Of a stretch of 64,000 nucleotides of DNA, positions 51,802 to 60,962 are shown one piece after another. The stretch covers positions 62,001 through 126,000 of the forward strand of contig NZ_AOMO01000099.1 in NCBI RefSeq assembly GCF_000338875.1, written 5' to 3'. The number at the start of each line of letters is the position of its first letter. Position 1 is the first letter of the stretch. The notes beneath the pieces were generated by a model. The model ran no database searches. It saw only the letters and a list, made by a program, of their open reading frames with translations, and was not told the DNA's origin. The translations under genes were made by a program, and so were the position numbers. This DNA is from Vibrio mimicus CAIM 602 (lineage in GTDB: Bacteria; Pseudomonadota; Gammaproteobacteria; Enterobacterales; Vibrionaceae).

Positions 51802-52398
51802 ATGAACAAATGGTTAGCCCTGTTATTTTGTAGTTTCTCGGCGATTTCCGCCCCTAAAGATACCTTAAGTGAGCGTCTAGCCATGAGTGAAGGCTTTAGC
51901 GCTACGTTTAATCAACAGGTATTGAGCCCTGAAGGAAAAGTGATCATCACTGGGCATGGTACAGTCGATATTGCTCGCCCGAGCCTTTTCCGTTGGGAAA
52001 CCCAAGCGCCGGATGAGAATTTACTGGTGTCAGACGGTACGACCTTGTGGCATTTTGACCCTTTTGTTGAACAAGTCACCCTGTACCGTGCGGAAGAAGC
52101 CTTAGAGCAGACGCCTTTTGTGCTGCTGACTCGTAACAAAGCAAGCGATTGGGATGCGTACCATGTGGAAGAAAAGGGTGATGTATTTACCCTGACGCCT
52201 ACCGCGCTGGATTCAAACCAAGGTCGTTTCCAAATCACCATCAGTGATAAAGGGGTAGTGCAAGGCTTTAAAGTGATCGAGCAAGATGGCCAGCAGAGCG
52301 AATTTACCTTTAGCAAGGTGAAGCAGCAAAAGCCTAACGCCAGCTTATTTAACTACAAAGTGCCGAAAGGCGTGGAAGTTGATGATCAGCGTGACTAA
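51802..52398 (+). CDS. lolA: Outer-membrane lipoprotein carrier protein LolA
   Basis: A 198-residue periplasmic chaperone with a signal peptide (1-17, ending AISA). LolA features are FSATFNQQVLSPEGKVIITGHG, ARPSLFRWETQAPDENLLVSDG and LWHFDPFVEQVTLYR. It ferries lipoproteins from LolCDE to LolB. It lies 24 bp before rarA and far from lolB, the usual gammaproteobacterial order lolA-rarA-serS. Confidence 0.95.
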   Translation: MNKWLALLFCSFSAISAPKDTLSERLAMSEGFSATFNQQVLSPEGKVIITGHGTVDIARPSLFRWETQAPDENLLVSDGTTLWHFDPFVEQVTLYRAEEALEQTPFVLLTRNKASDWDAYHVEEKGDVFTLTPTALDSNQGRFQITISDKGVVQGFKVIEQDGQQSEFTFSKVKQQKPNASLFNYKVPKGVEVDDQRD

Positions 52399-52422
52399 GC
52401 AAGTAGCAAGGAACTAAGTCGA

Positions 52423-53772
52423 GTGAGTAATTACAGTTTAGATTTTTCTGGTGACGAGGATTTTCGTCCGTTAGCCGCCCGTATGCGCCCACAAACGGTG
52501 GAGCAGTATATTGGTCAGCAACACATCTTGGGACCGGGAAAACCACTGCGCCGCGCATTAGAGGCGGGGCATATTCACTCGATGATTCTTTGGGGGCCAC
52601 CGGGCACCGGAAAAACCACCTTAGCTGAAGTGGCTGCTAACTACGCGAATGCGGAAGTGGAACGCGTGTCGGCGGTGACGTCTGGGGTAAAAGAGATTCG
52701 AGCCGCGATCGAAAAAGCGCGTGAGAACAAACTCAGTGGTCGCCGCACTATTTTGTTTGTCGACGAAGTCCATCGCTTTAATAAATCACAGCAAGATGCG
52801 TTTTTGCCCCATATCGAAGATGGTACGGTCACTTTCATTGGTGCGACCACTGAAAACCCTTCTTTTGAACTCAATAACGCGCTGCTTTCCCGCGCGCGGG
52901 TTTATAAACTCACCTCGCTTACTCAACAAGAGATTCAGCAAGCTTTACAGCAGGCGATTGCCGATAGTGAACGTGGGCTTGGCAAAGTGGTGGCGGTTTT
53001 TGCCGATAACGTACTGGATCGCTTAGCAGAACTGGTGAATGGCGATGCGCGCATGTCGCTCAATTATCTTGAGCTGTTGTATGACATGGCTCGCGAAGAT
53101 GATCAGGGACGCAAGCTGATTGATCTGCCTCTGCTGGCCGAAGTCGCTGGCGAAAAAGTGTCGCGCTTTGATAACAAGGGCGATATTTGGTACGACCTGA
53201 TTTCCGCTGTGCACAAATCGATTCGAGGTTCGGATCCGGATGCTGCGCTGTACTGGGCCGCACGGATGATTTCCGCGGGCTGTGACCCACTGTATATCGC
53301 ACGTCGTTTGCTCGCGATTGCCTCAGAAGATGTTGGCAATGCCGACCCGCGTGGCATGCAAGTGGCACTCGCAGCGTGGGATTGCTTTACTCGTGTAGGG
53401 CCTGCAGAAGGGGAGCGCGCGATTGCCCAAGCGATTGTCTATCTTGCCTGCGCACCGAAAAGTAATGCCGTGTACACCGCTTGGAAACAAGCGCTATCGG
53501 ATGCACATAATCTGCCTGAGTTTGAAGTACCGCCGCATCTGCGTAATGCCCCAACGCGACTGATGAAAGATCTGGGTTACGGTGAGGAATATCGTTACGC
53601 CCATGATGAACCAGGTGCTTATGCTGCGGGCGAATGTTATTTCCCACCAGAAATGAGTGGAACTCGCTACTATCAGCCCACACAGCGCGGGCTGGAAACC
53701 AAGATTGCTGAAAAGTTAGCGTATCTGGCGGATTTGAACGCAAAAAGCCCACAAAAGCGCTATGAAAAGTAG
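52423..53772 (+). CDS. rarA: Replication-associated recombination ATPase RarA
   Basis: A 449-residue AAA+ ATPase: RPLAARMRPQTVEQYIGQQH at the N-terminus, Walker A GPPGTGKTT, Walker B FVDEVHRFNKSQQD, sensor 1 IGATTENPSFELNNAL, and the MgsA C-terminal tetramerisation region. It acts at blocked replication forks. The start codon is GTG 52423, with AAGGA about 11 bp upstream, a long spacing. It is cotranscribed with lolA. Confidence 0.94.
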   Translation: MSNYSLDFSGDEDFRPLAARMRPQTVEQYIGQQHILGPGKPLRRALEAGHIHSMILWGPPGTGKTTLAEVAANYANAEVERVSAVTSGVKEIRAAIEKARENKLSGRRTILFVDEVHRFNKSQQDAFLPHIEDGTVTFIGATTENPSFELNNALLSRARVYKLTSLTQQEIQQALQQAIADSERGLGKVVAVFADNVLDRLAELVNGDARMSLNYLELLYDMAREDDQGRKLIDLPLLAEVAGEKVSRFDNKGDIWYDLISAVHKSIRGSDPDAALYWAARMISAGCDPLYIARRLLAIASEDVGNADPRGMQVALAAWDCFTRVGPAEGERAIAQAIVYLACAPKSNAVYTAWKQALSDAHNLPEFEVPPHLRNAPTRLMKDLGYGEEYRYAHDEPGAYAAGECYFPPEMSGTRYYQPTQRGLETKIAEKLAYLADLNAKSPQKRYEK

Positions 53773-53875
53773 TGCCTTTTGGTTATCTTTGGCAGGGTAA
53801 ATTTCAATACGCGTGGCTTTGGCTAAAAAGGAAGCACACGCGCTTTCTCGCAACTCTTAAAGCATAGGATTAGCA

Positions 53876-55183
53876 ATGCTGGATTCTAAATTACTTCGTA
53901 CTGAGCTGGACGAAACAGCTGCAAAATTGGCACGTCGCGGTTTTAAACTCGACGTGGAGACTATCCGTACTCTTGAAGAACAACGTAAGTCCATTCAAGT
54001 AGAAGTTGAGAATTTACAATCCACGCGTAACTCCATCTCCAAGCAAATCGGTCAACTGATGGCGTCTGGCGACAAAGCGGGCGCAGAAGCGGTTAAGCAA
54101 CAAATCGGCACCTTGGGTGATGATCTGGATGCGAAAAAAGTTGAATTGGATGCGGTCATGGCGCAGTTGGATGCGATCACCCAAACCGTACCTAACATTC
54201 CAGACGATGCAGTGCCAAACGGTAAAGACGACAGCGAAAACGTAGAAGTTTCTCGTTGGGGAACACCAAAAACTTATGATTTTGAAGTGAAAGATCATGT
54301 GGATTTGGGTGAAATGGGCGACGGTCTGGATTTCGCTAGCGCAACCAAGATCACGGGCGCGCGTTTTGTGGTGATGAAAGGTCAATTTGCTCGCCTGCAC
54401 CGTGCTATCGCACAGTTCATGTTGGATCTGCACACCGATCAACACGGCTACACTGAGCTGTATGTGCCTTATCTAGTGAACGCGGAAACGCTGTTCGGTA
54501 CGGGCCAACTACCGAAATTCGGTCAAGATCTATTCCACACTGAGCCTCTGACTGAGAAAGCCAGTGACGAAGAGCCACGCCGTCTGTCACTGATCCCAAC
54601 TGCGGAAGTGCCAGTGACTAACTTAGTGCGTGACACTATTTTGGATGAAGCTGAGCTGCCTCTGAAAATGACAGCACACACGCCATGTTTCCGTTCTGAA
54701 GCAGGTTCTTACGGTCGTGATACTCGTGGTCTGATCCGTATGCACCAGTTTGATAAAGTGGAACTGGTACAAATCACTCGTCCTGAAGATTCAATGGCGG
54801 CATTGGAAGAGCTGACTGGCCATGCAGAAAAAGTTCTGCAACTGCTGGAGCTGCCTTACCGTAAAATGATTCTGTGTACTGGTGACATGGGCTTTGGCTC
54901 TTGCAAAACTTACGACTTGGAAGTTTGGGTTCCAGCGCAGAAGACGTACCGTGAAATCTCTTCTTGTTCAAACATGTGGGATTTCCAAGCGCGTCGTATG
55001 CAAGCACGTTTCCGCCGTAAAGGTGAGAAGAAGCCTGAGTTGGTGCACACGCTGAACGGCTCTGGTCTGGCGGTTGGTCGTACCATGGTCGCGATTTTGG
55101 AAAACTACCAAGAAGCCGATGGCCGCATTGCGATTCCTGCGGTACTGCAAAAGTACATGGGCGGTTTAACCCATATCGGTTAA
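53876..55183 (+). CDS. serS: Seryl-tRNA synthetase
   Basis: A 435-residue class II synthetase. The N-terminal coiled-coil arm (about 25-110) grips the tRNA long arm. Motif 2 is HTPCFRSEAGSYGRDTRGLI followed by RMHQFDKVEL, and motif 3 is GSGLAVGRTMVAILENYQ. It charges tRNA-Ser. A bidirectional terminator follows, and the 103-bp gap from rarA may hold its own promoter. Confidence 0.96.
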   Translation: MLDSKLLRTELDETAAKLARRGFKLDVETIRTLEEQRKSIQVEVENLQSTRNSISKQIGQLMASGDKAGAEAVKQQIGTLGDDLDAKKVELDAVMAQLDAITQTVPNIPDDAVPNGKDDSENVEVSRWGTPKTYDFEVKDHVDLGEMGDGLDFASATKITGARFVVMKGQFARLHRAIAQFMLDLHTDQHGYTELYVPYLVNAETLFGTGQLPKFGQDLFHTEPLTEKASDEEPRRLSLIPTAEVPVTNLVRDTILDEAELPLKMTAHTPCFRSEAGSYGRDTRGLIRMHQFDKVELVQITRPEDSMAALEELTGHAEKVLQLLELPYRKMILCTGDMGFGSCKTYDLEVWVPAQKTYREISSCSNMWDFQARRMQARFRRKGEKKPELVHTLNGSGLAVGRTMVAILENYQEADGRIAIPAVLQKYMGGLTHIG

Positions 55184-55231
55184 TCCTGTTTCCCATAAAG
55201 GGAAAATTTGCGCCCAAAGCGTATAAGAACG

Positions 55232-55260
55232 AAAAAAGCCGACGTGATGTCGGCTTTTTT
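55232..55260. terminator. Bidirectional terminator between serS and bioA
   Basis: AAAAAAGCCGAC pairs with GTCGGCTTTTTT around GTGAT. It can serve both converging genes. Confidence 0.92.
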
Positions 55261-55290
55261 GTGCTTGAAATTTATTGCTCAGCGCCTAGC

Positions 55291-56577
55291 TTATTGCTTA
55301 AAACAGTCTGGCTGGTTTAATGCGGCTGCAATCGCATCCACTAATTTTTGCAGATGTTCAGGTTGACTAATATACGGTGGCATCAGGTAAATCAGTCGAC
55401 CAAAGGGGCGGATCCAAACGCCATGCTCCACAAAGAGAGCCTGAATCACTTCCATATTGACTGGGAGATGAGTCTCCACCACACCAATCGCGCCTAGCCA
55501 ACGAGTCTGTTTCACCAGTGGCGAATCGTTGAGTTTAGGCAGATGTCCGGCAAAAAATGCTTCAATATTCGCGACTTGCTGTTGCCAATCACCTTGCTCA
55601 ATCAGAGACAAACTCGCGCTTGCCACCGCGCAAGCCAGCGGGTTGCCCATGAAAGTTGGGCCATGCATAAAGCAGCCTGCTTCTCCCGCACACACAGTAT
55701 CGGCCACTTGCTTAGTGGTGAGCGTCGCTGACAGAGTCATGTATCCGCCAGTCAGCGCTTTACCCACACAGAGAATATCTGGTTGAATTCCCGCATGTTC
55801 ACAAGCAAAGGTTTTACCCGTACGGCCAAAACCGGTCGCAATCTCATCCAAAATCAGCAGCACGCCAAATTCATCACACAAGGCGCGCACTTGGCGTAAA
55901 AACTCGGGGTGATAGATACGCATACCGCCAGCCCCTTGCACTATAGGCTCAAGGATTACTGCGGCAATCTGGTGGTGATGTTCAGTCAGTTTGTGACGAA
56001 AATCGGCAATATCACGCTCATCCCACTCATCAAAAAAACCACCTTCAGGCGAGTTGGCAAAAATATGCTCTGGCAGAAAACCCTTGTACAGGCTGTGCAT
56101 GGAGTTATCCGGGTCGGTCACTGACATCGCCGCAAAGGTATCGCCGTGATAGCCGTGGCGTAGGGTGAGAAACTTTGCTCTTGGCTGACCTTTGCTGTGC
56201 CAATACTGCAACGCCATTTTCAGGCTCACTTCTACGGCGACTGAACCTGAATCGGCGAGAAACACTTGCTCTAAATTATTGGGCGTGAGCTTGAGCAGCT
56301 TTTGGCAAAGCTCAATCGCTGGTCGATGAGTTAACCCACCAAACATGATGTGTGACATCTGCTCGATTTGCTGATGTGCCGCTTGGTTAAGTGTGGGGTG
56401 ATTGTAACCGTGGATCGCCGCCCACCAAGAGGACATGCCGTCCACTAAGTTGCGTCCATCCTCAAGAGTGATCATTACGCCATCGGCTCGACTCACGGGG
56501 TAACAGGTCAGAGGTGTCAGGGTCGAAGTGTAGGGATGCCAGATGTGGCAACGGTCGAAGGCTAAATCCATCATCAT
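55291..56577 (-). CDS. bioA: Adenosylmethionine-8-amino-7-oxononanoate aminotransferase BioA
   Basis: A 428-residue PLP enzyme (class III aminotransferase) converting KAPA to DAPA with S-adenosylmethionine as amino donor. Motifs: CHIWHPYTS, GMSSWWAAIHGYNHP, LILDEIATGFGRTG, the PLP lysine in VGKALTGGYM and MHGPTFMGNPLACA. It is divergent from bioBFCD with the BirA operator between. The start has three ATG codons in a row; 56577 is the outermost. Confidence 0.95.
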   Translation of the reverse strand: MMMDLAFDRCHIWHPYTSTLTPLTCYPVSRADGVMITLEDGRNLVDGMSSWWAAIHGYNHPTLNQAAHQQIEQMSHIMFGGLTHRPAIELCQKLLKLTPNNLEQVFLADSGSVAVEVSLKMALQYWHSKGQPRAKFLTLRHGYHGDTFAAMSVTDPDNSMHSLYKGFLPEHIFANSPEGGFFDEWDERDIADFRHKLTEHHHQIAAVILEPIVQGAGGMRIYHPEFLRQVRALCDEFGVLLILDEIATGFGRTGKTFACEHAGIQPDILCVGKALTGGYMTLSATLTTKQVADTVCAGEAGCFMHGPTFMGNPLACAVASASLSLIEQGDWQQQVANIEAFFAGHLPKLNDSPLVKQTRWLGAIGVVETHLPVNMEVIQALFVEHGVWIRPFGRLIYLMPPYISQPEHLQKLVDAIAAALNQPDCFKQ

Positions 56578-56610
56578 TCCAAAATCAACAGAAGATTAAT
56601 TAACAATCAC

Positions 56611-56643
56611 ATGTAAACCTTGTGATTTTCTTGTTGTTGACAG
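56611..56643. promoter_or_regulatory. BirA-type biotin operator between bioA and bioB
   Basis: TGTAAACC at 56612-56619 and TGTTGACA at 56635-56642 are separated by 15 bp. They match the biotin operator (TTGTAAACC-N15-GGTTTACAA), perfectly in the left half and 6 of 8 in the right. It lies in the 126-bp divergent gap, as in E. coli, and should let BirA-biotinyl-AMP repress both directions. Confidence 0.85.
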
Positions 56644-56703
56644 TCTAACGCCTGTCAGTAGACTAGCCAAGCATAAAACCAATAACCCCAATAAGGATTA
56701 CAC

Positions 56704-57756
56704 GTGGAAGTTCGTCATAACTGGACGGTCGCTGAGGTCAAAGCGTTACTGGATAAACCTTTTATGGATCTGCTGTTTGAAGCGCAGCAGGTACATCGTC
56801 TTCATCATCCGCACAACCATGTGCAGGTCAGCACACTGCTGTCGATCAAAACCGGTGCCTGCCCGGAAGATTGCAAATACTGTCCACAAAGTGCTCATTA
56901 CCGCACGGATGTAGATAAAGAGCGTTTGATGGAAGTCGAGCGCGTGTTGGATGCCGCGCAAAAAGCCAAAACTTCAGGCTCGACCCGTTTCTGTATGGGC
57001 GCTGCGTGGAAGAACCCGAAAGAGCGTGATATGCCACTGCTCAAAGAGATGATCCGCGGCGTGAAGGATATGGGGCTAGAAACTTGCATGACGCTGGGTA
57101 TGTTGACGCCAGATCAAGCACAGCAATTGGCGGAAGCTGGGCTAGATTATTACAACCACAACCTTGATACTTCCCCCGAATACTACGGCAACATCATCAC
57201 CACACGAACATACCAAGACCGCTTAGATACCTTGTCACACGTACGTGATGCCGGGATGAAGATCTGCTCGGGTGGCATTATCGGCATGGGCGAAAGCACC
57301 AATGACCGCGCTGGTTTATTGGTTGAGCTGGCGAACTTGTCTACTCATCCTGAAAGTGTGCCGATCAACATGCTGGTAAAAGTGAAAGGTACGCCACTGG
57401 AACAAGTGGATGATGTTGAACCCTTTGATTTTGTTCGCTTGATTGCAGTGGCGCGCATTATGATGCCGAAATCCGCGGTTCGCCTTTCAGCCGGACGCGA
57501 GAAGATGAATGAGCAGATGCAGGCACTGTGCTTTATGGCTGGAGCCAACTCGATTTTCTACGGCTGTAAACTATTGACCACACCAAACCCTGCGGAAGAC
57601 AGCGATATGCTGTTGTTTAAAAAACTGGGTATTAACCGTGAACAAGTTGCGCAAAAGCCCGATGAAATCACGGAAAATGAACTGCTGGATCGTGTCGTTG
57701 AACGCGTAGCAGCGCGTCCAACAGCCAACGATTTATTCTATGATGCCGCACTTTAA
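56704..57756 (+). CDS. bioB: Biotin synthase BioB
   Basis: A 350-residue radical-SAM enzyme that inserts sulfur into dethiobiotin. The SAM cluster cysteines are Cys53, Cys57 and Cys60 (GACPEDCKYCPQS); YNHNLDTSPEYY and RLSAGREKMNEQMQ are also typical. The start is GTG 56704 (EVRHNW) with AAGGA 7 bp upstream. The end overlaps bioF by 17 bases. Confidence 0.95.
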   Translation: MEVRHNWTVAEVKALLDKPFMDLLFEAQQVHRLHHPHNHVQVSTLLSIKTGACPEDCKYCPQSAHYRTDVDKERLMEVERVLDAAQKAKTSGSTRFCMGAAWKNPKERDMPLLKEMIRGVKDMGLETCMTLGMLTPDQAQQLAEAGLDYYNHNLDTSPEYYGNIITTRTYQDRLDTLSHVRDAGMKICSGGIIGMGESTNDRAGLLVELANLSTHPESVPINMLVKVKGTPLEQVDDVEPFDFVRLIAVARIMMPKSAVRLSAGREKMNEQMQALCFMAGANSIFYGCKLLTTPNPAEDSDMLLFKKLGINREQVAQKPDEITENELLDRVVERVAARPTANDLFYDAAL

Positions 57757-58894
57757 GTCGCGGATTGAACAAGCCCTGAATGAGCGTGAAAATTCAGGGC
57801 TGACTCGCCGTCTTCAGCTTTTAGAGCGAAGCGCACAAGGTGAACTGATTCAGCAAGATCGTACTTACCTGAATTTCTCAAGCAACGATTACCTTGGTTT
57901 GGCCAGTGATGCTGAGTTAGTGCAGGCTTGGCAAACAGGTCTGGCGCGCTTTGGCGCAGGCAGTGGTGCTTCGCCGATGGTGACTGGTTTTAGCTCCGCC
58001 CATGCTGAGTTAGAGCATGAGTTGTGTAACTGGCTTGGCTATGAGCGGGCGATCTTGTTCAGTTCAGGTTTTAGTGCCAATCAAGCCCTGCTGTTTACTC
58101 TGCTCGAAAAAGAGGACTTGCTGCTGCAAGATAAACTGAATCACGCCTCCTTGATGGAAGCGGGCATGTTAAGCCCAGCAACCATGAAACGCTTTAAGCA
58201 CAATGATACTGTTCATCTTCGCCAATTACTGAATGAGCAGAGCAACAGCTTAGTGGTGACGGAAGGAGTGTTTAGTATGGATGGCGATTGCGCACCTTTA
58301 GTACAAATCGCGGCTGCGGTGCAACAGCGGGCGTGGTTGATGGTGGATGATGCGCACGGCATTGGCGTGCTTGAGGAGCATGGGGCGGGGAGCTGCCAAG
58401 CGGCAGGTATTCATCCCGATATTCTCGTCGTCACGTTTGGTAAAGCCTTTGGTTTAGCTGGGGCTGCGGTGTTGTGTGATGCACAAGTCGGCGATTATCT
58501 GACTCAGTTTGCTCGTCACCATGTCTACTCAACGGCGATACCTCCGGCACAAGCGCATGCTCTGACTCATGCTGCGCGTATGATCCAAAGTCAGTCTTGG
58601 CGCAGAGAAAAACTGGCTGAGCTGATGGCCTGTTTTGATGAATGGTGTAGTGATACACCGGGCTATGTGTCGACTTCAACTCCAATCAAGCCTTGGCTAT
58701 TAGGAGGCAGTGAACTGGCAATGGCGGCATCCTATCAGCTGAAACAGCAAGGCATTTGGGTCAGTGCAATCCGCCCACCGACAGTACCAGTCGGTAGCGC
58801 GCGACTACGCATTACTTTGACAGCAGCACATTCAAAGCAACAAGTACGAAACTTGTCTGATCAGTTAAAAAGAGTGATGGAGGAATGCGCATGA
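57740..58894 (+). CDS. bioF: 8-amino-7-oxononanoate synthase BioF
   Basis: A 384-residue PLP enzyme joining pimeloyl-ACP and alanine to KAPA. Motifs: LNFSSNDYLGLA, GAGSGASPMVTGFSSAHAELE, VDDAHGIGVLEEHG and the PLP lysine in VTFGKAFGLAGAAV. The start is ATG 57740 or 57743, both inside the end of bioB, so translation is probably coupled. The end overlaps bioC (ATGA). Confidence 0.94.
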   Translation: MMPHFKSRIEQALNERENSGLTRRLQLLERSAQGELIQQDRTYLNFSSNDYLGLASDAELVQAWQTGLARFGAGSGASPMVTGFSSAHAELEHELCNWLGYERAILFSSGFSANQALLFTLLEKEDLLLQDKLNHASLMEAGMLSPATMKRFKHNDTVHLRQLLNEQSNSLVVTEGVFSMDGDCAPLVQIAAAVQQRAWLMVDDAHGIGVLEEHGAGSCQAAGIHPDILVVTFGKAFGLAGAAVLCDAQVGDYLTQFARHHVYSTAIPPAQAHALTHAARMIQSQSWRREKLAELMACFDEWCSDTPGYVSTSTPIKPWLLGGSELAMAASYQLKQQGIWVSAIRPPTVPVGSARLRITLTAAHSKQQVRNLSDQLKRVMEECA

Positions 58895-59694
58895 GTATGA
58901 CAGCTTGCGAACTTTATACCGAGCTGAAAGACAAAAGTGCCATTGCTCAAGCTTTTGGCAAAGCCGCGCCACACTATGATCAGCATGCTGCGTTTCAACG
59001 CGATGTTGGATTGCGATTACTCGATAAAATGCCGAGTCGAATGGATGGCTTGTTGGTGCTCGATCTCGGTTGTGGAACAGGCTATTTTTCTGCGTTGTTG
59101 CGTGAACGTGGTGCGCAGGTGGTGTGCGCGGATATTTCCTTAGCCATGCTTGATCAAGCAAGGCAACGTTGTGGCGATGAAGGTATGAATTATCAGTTAG
59201 CGGATGCCGAGCAACTGCCTTTCATGCCAGCCAGTTTCGATTTGGTGTTTTCTAGCTTAGCGCTGCAATGGTGTGAAGATTTATCTTTGCCGCTGGGCGA
59301 GATCCGTCGTGTACTCAAACCACATGGTCAAGCCTTTGTCTCGACTTTGCTTGATGGCTCCTTATTCGAGCTACAAGAAGCTTGGCGGAGTGTTGATCAT
59401 CATCGTCATATCAATCAGTTCATTTCCATCAATCAGGTAAAAATTGCGTTAGCGCAAGCCGGATGTGCGCAACATCACTTAGACTTAGCGACAATCACAG
59501 TTTGGTATGAGACGGCCTTCGCACTGATGCGCGATCTAAAAGGGATCGGAGCCAATCATGTCAGTGGGCGTTCAACCGGACTGATTAGCCGTAGAACGTT
59601 GGCAAAAGTTGAGTTGGCCTACCAATCATTTCGTAACCAACAGGGTCTTGTGCCTGCCACATATCAGGTTTGTTTAGGGGTTATTCACCGATGA
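58891..59694 (+). CDS. bioC: Malonyl-ACP O-methyltransferase BioC
   Basis: A 267-residue SAM methyltransferase that starts pimelate synthesis by methylating malonyl-ACP. Motif I is VLDLGCGTGYFSALL, with VCADISLAMLDQA and LVFSSLALQWCEDL downstream. ATG 58891 is the ATGA overlap with bioF and has GGAGGA 6 bp upstream; ATG 58885 touches that site. The partner esterase gene bioH is not in this window. Confidence 0.92.
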   Translation: MSMTACELYTELKDKSAIAQAFGKAAPHYDQHAAFQRDVGLRLLDKMPSRMDGLLVLDLGCGTGYFSALLRERGAQVVCADISLAMLDQARQRCGDEGMNYQLADAEQLPFMPASFDLVFSSLALQWCEDLSLPLGEIRRVLKPHGQAFVSTLLDGSLFELQEAWRSVDHHRHINQFISINQVKIALAQAGCAQHHLDLATITVWYETAFALMRDLKGIGANHVSGRSTGLISRRTLAKVELAYQSFRNQQGLVPATYQVCLGVIHR

Positions 59695-60386
59695 GAAATG
59701 CTATTTTTATCGCAGGGACGGATACCGACGTTGGAAAAACAGTCGCATCAAAAGCGATTCTTCAGGCTCTAGCAGCACAAAATATCGCCACAATTGGTTA
59801 TAAGCCAGTGGCGGCGGGTAGTGATAAAACGGAGTTTGGCTACCGAAATTCTGATGCGTTGCATCTGATGAAAGCGGCGACAGTCAATATGCCATATGAG
59901 GATGTCAATCCTTATGCGCTGGTACTTCCTACTTCACCACACATTGCTGCCAAGCATGAAAATGTGGCTATTGATTATGCTTTGCTGAGCAATAAGCTGG
60001 AAAAACATAAACAAAACGCAGAGTTAGTGGTTGTTGAAGGTGCGGGTGGCTGGAGAGTACCCACTTCGGATTCTGATTGTTTATCCACTTGGGTAAAACA
60101 AGAGCGTTTACCCGTGATTTTAGTGGTTGGGATTAAACTTGGTTGTTTGAGCCACGCCATTTTGACGGCAGAGGCCATTCGTGCCGATGGTCTTGAGTTA
60201 GTCGGCTGGGTTGCCAACCGTATTAATCCTGGTACGGAACATTATGCTGAGATCATCGAACATCTTGAAGGGCGAATTGGTGCACCTAAGTTGGGTGAAA
60301 TTCCCTATATGCCAAGCGCGAAGCGTCAGGAGCTGGGTAAATACATCCATCTTGAACATGTGCTAGAAGCTGCGCCTGTAGCGTAG
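59691..60386 (+). CDS. bioD: ATP-dependent dethiobiotin synthetase BioD
   Basis: A 231-residue P-loop enzyme that closes the ureido ring of dethiobiotin with CO2 and ATP. The P-loop is GTDTDVGKTVASKAI; VEGAGGWRVPTSD is the second signature. ATG 59691 overlaps the bioC stop (ATGA); the longer frame from 59670 is rejected. It is the last gene of bioBFCD and is followed by a strong terminator. Confidence 0.94.
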   Translation: MRNAIFIAGTDTDVGKTVASKAILQALAAQNIATIGYKPVAAGSDKTEFGYRNSDALHLMKAATVNMPYEDVNPYALVLPTSPHIAAKHENVAIDYALLSNKLEKHKQNAELVVVEGAGGWRVPTSDSDCLSTWVKQERLPVILVVGIKLGCLSHAILTAEAIRADGLELVGWVANRINPGTEHYAEIIEHLEGRIGAPKLGEIPYMPSAKRQELGKYIHLEHVLEAAPVA

Positions 60387-60405
60387 TGAAAAACAGCCAC
60401 AAAAC

Positions 60406-60436
60406 AAAAAGGCTGCTCATCCTGAGCAGCCTTTTT
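60406..60436. terminator. Bidirectional terminator after bioD
   Basis: AAAAAGGCTGCTCA pairs with TGAGCAGCCTTTTT around TCC (14 bp), with A and T runs on both sides. It also ends the small gene on the opposite strand. Confidence 0.92.
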
Positions 60437-60449
60437 AGTATGCATCGAG

Positions 60450-60620
60450 TTATTTTTCTGCTCTCATGCCCATCAAGGATTGCTGAGTTTCGACAATCTT
60501 CTGTTGAAGAGTCTGCTCTTTTGCTTCCAACCCGAGTTGAGCGCGCGCTTCTTGCTCGCTAATGCCTAAATGACAACAAAGTAAATCAATCGCCATTTGG
60601 TAGCTATGTGCTTCAGCCAT
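60450..60620 (-). CDS. Small conserved-looking protein, 56 residues, function unknown
   Basis: A short gene on the minus strand. ATG 60620 is preceded by AAAGGA at good spacing and the frame ends at TAA 60452-60450, just before the shared terminator. The protein begins MAEAHSYQMAIDLLCCHLG, has a Cys-Cys pair (15-16), and then runs as a charged helix rich in Glu, Gln and Ala (EQEARAQLGLEAKEQTLQQK) that may form a coiled coil. It has no signal peptide. I do not recognise the family. The ribosome binding site, terminator and helical composition argue that it is real. Confidence 0.6.
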   Translation of the reverse strand: MAEAHSYQMAIDLLCCHLGISEQEARAQLGLEAKEQTLQQKIVETQQSLMGMRAEK

Positions 60621-60962
60621 GTGTTTTCCTTTGTTTATGGTGTAATTCCTTTGACCCTAGGAATGTAGTCGTACTCTCTTGCTATCTCAATAAGACCAAA
60701 GTCTAAGGAACGAATAATTTTATTACGGGTCGTCAACAAAAAAAGGCGAGTTGTACTATTGAGTAATTCATCATGTATATCATAGACTTATGATGTACAA
60801 AGTAAGAGCCATAGCGTATGTCTACCAGACACTAAATGTTGCAATTTCTCGCTTAACCTTGTTTTTTAAATGAAAGAACATATGTTGTAGAACAAGAACA
60901 GGCGAGAATCGAATGGTTCGGAACTCGTAACAGGAATATTAGTTTCCTTTCGGAGAGAAGTA
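60621..60962. promoter_or_regulatory. Divergent region upstream of htpX
   Basis: A 342-bp AT-rich gap with no reading frame. CGGAGAG gives htpX a strong ribosome binding site. htpX is stress-induced in E. coli (CpxR, heat), but I find no convincing CpxR repeat or sigma-32 promoter here. Confidence 0.4.
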
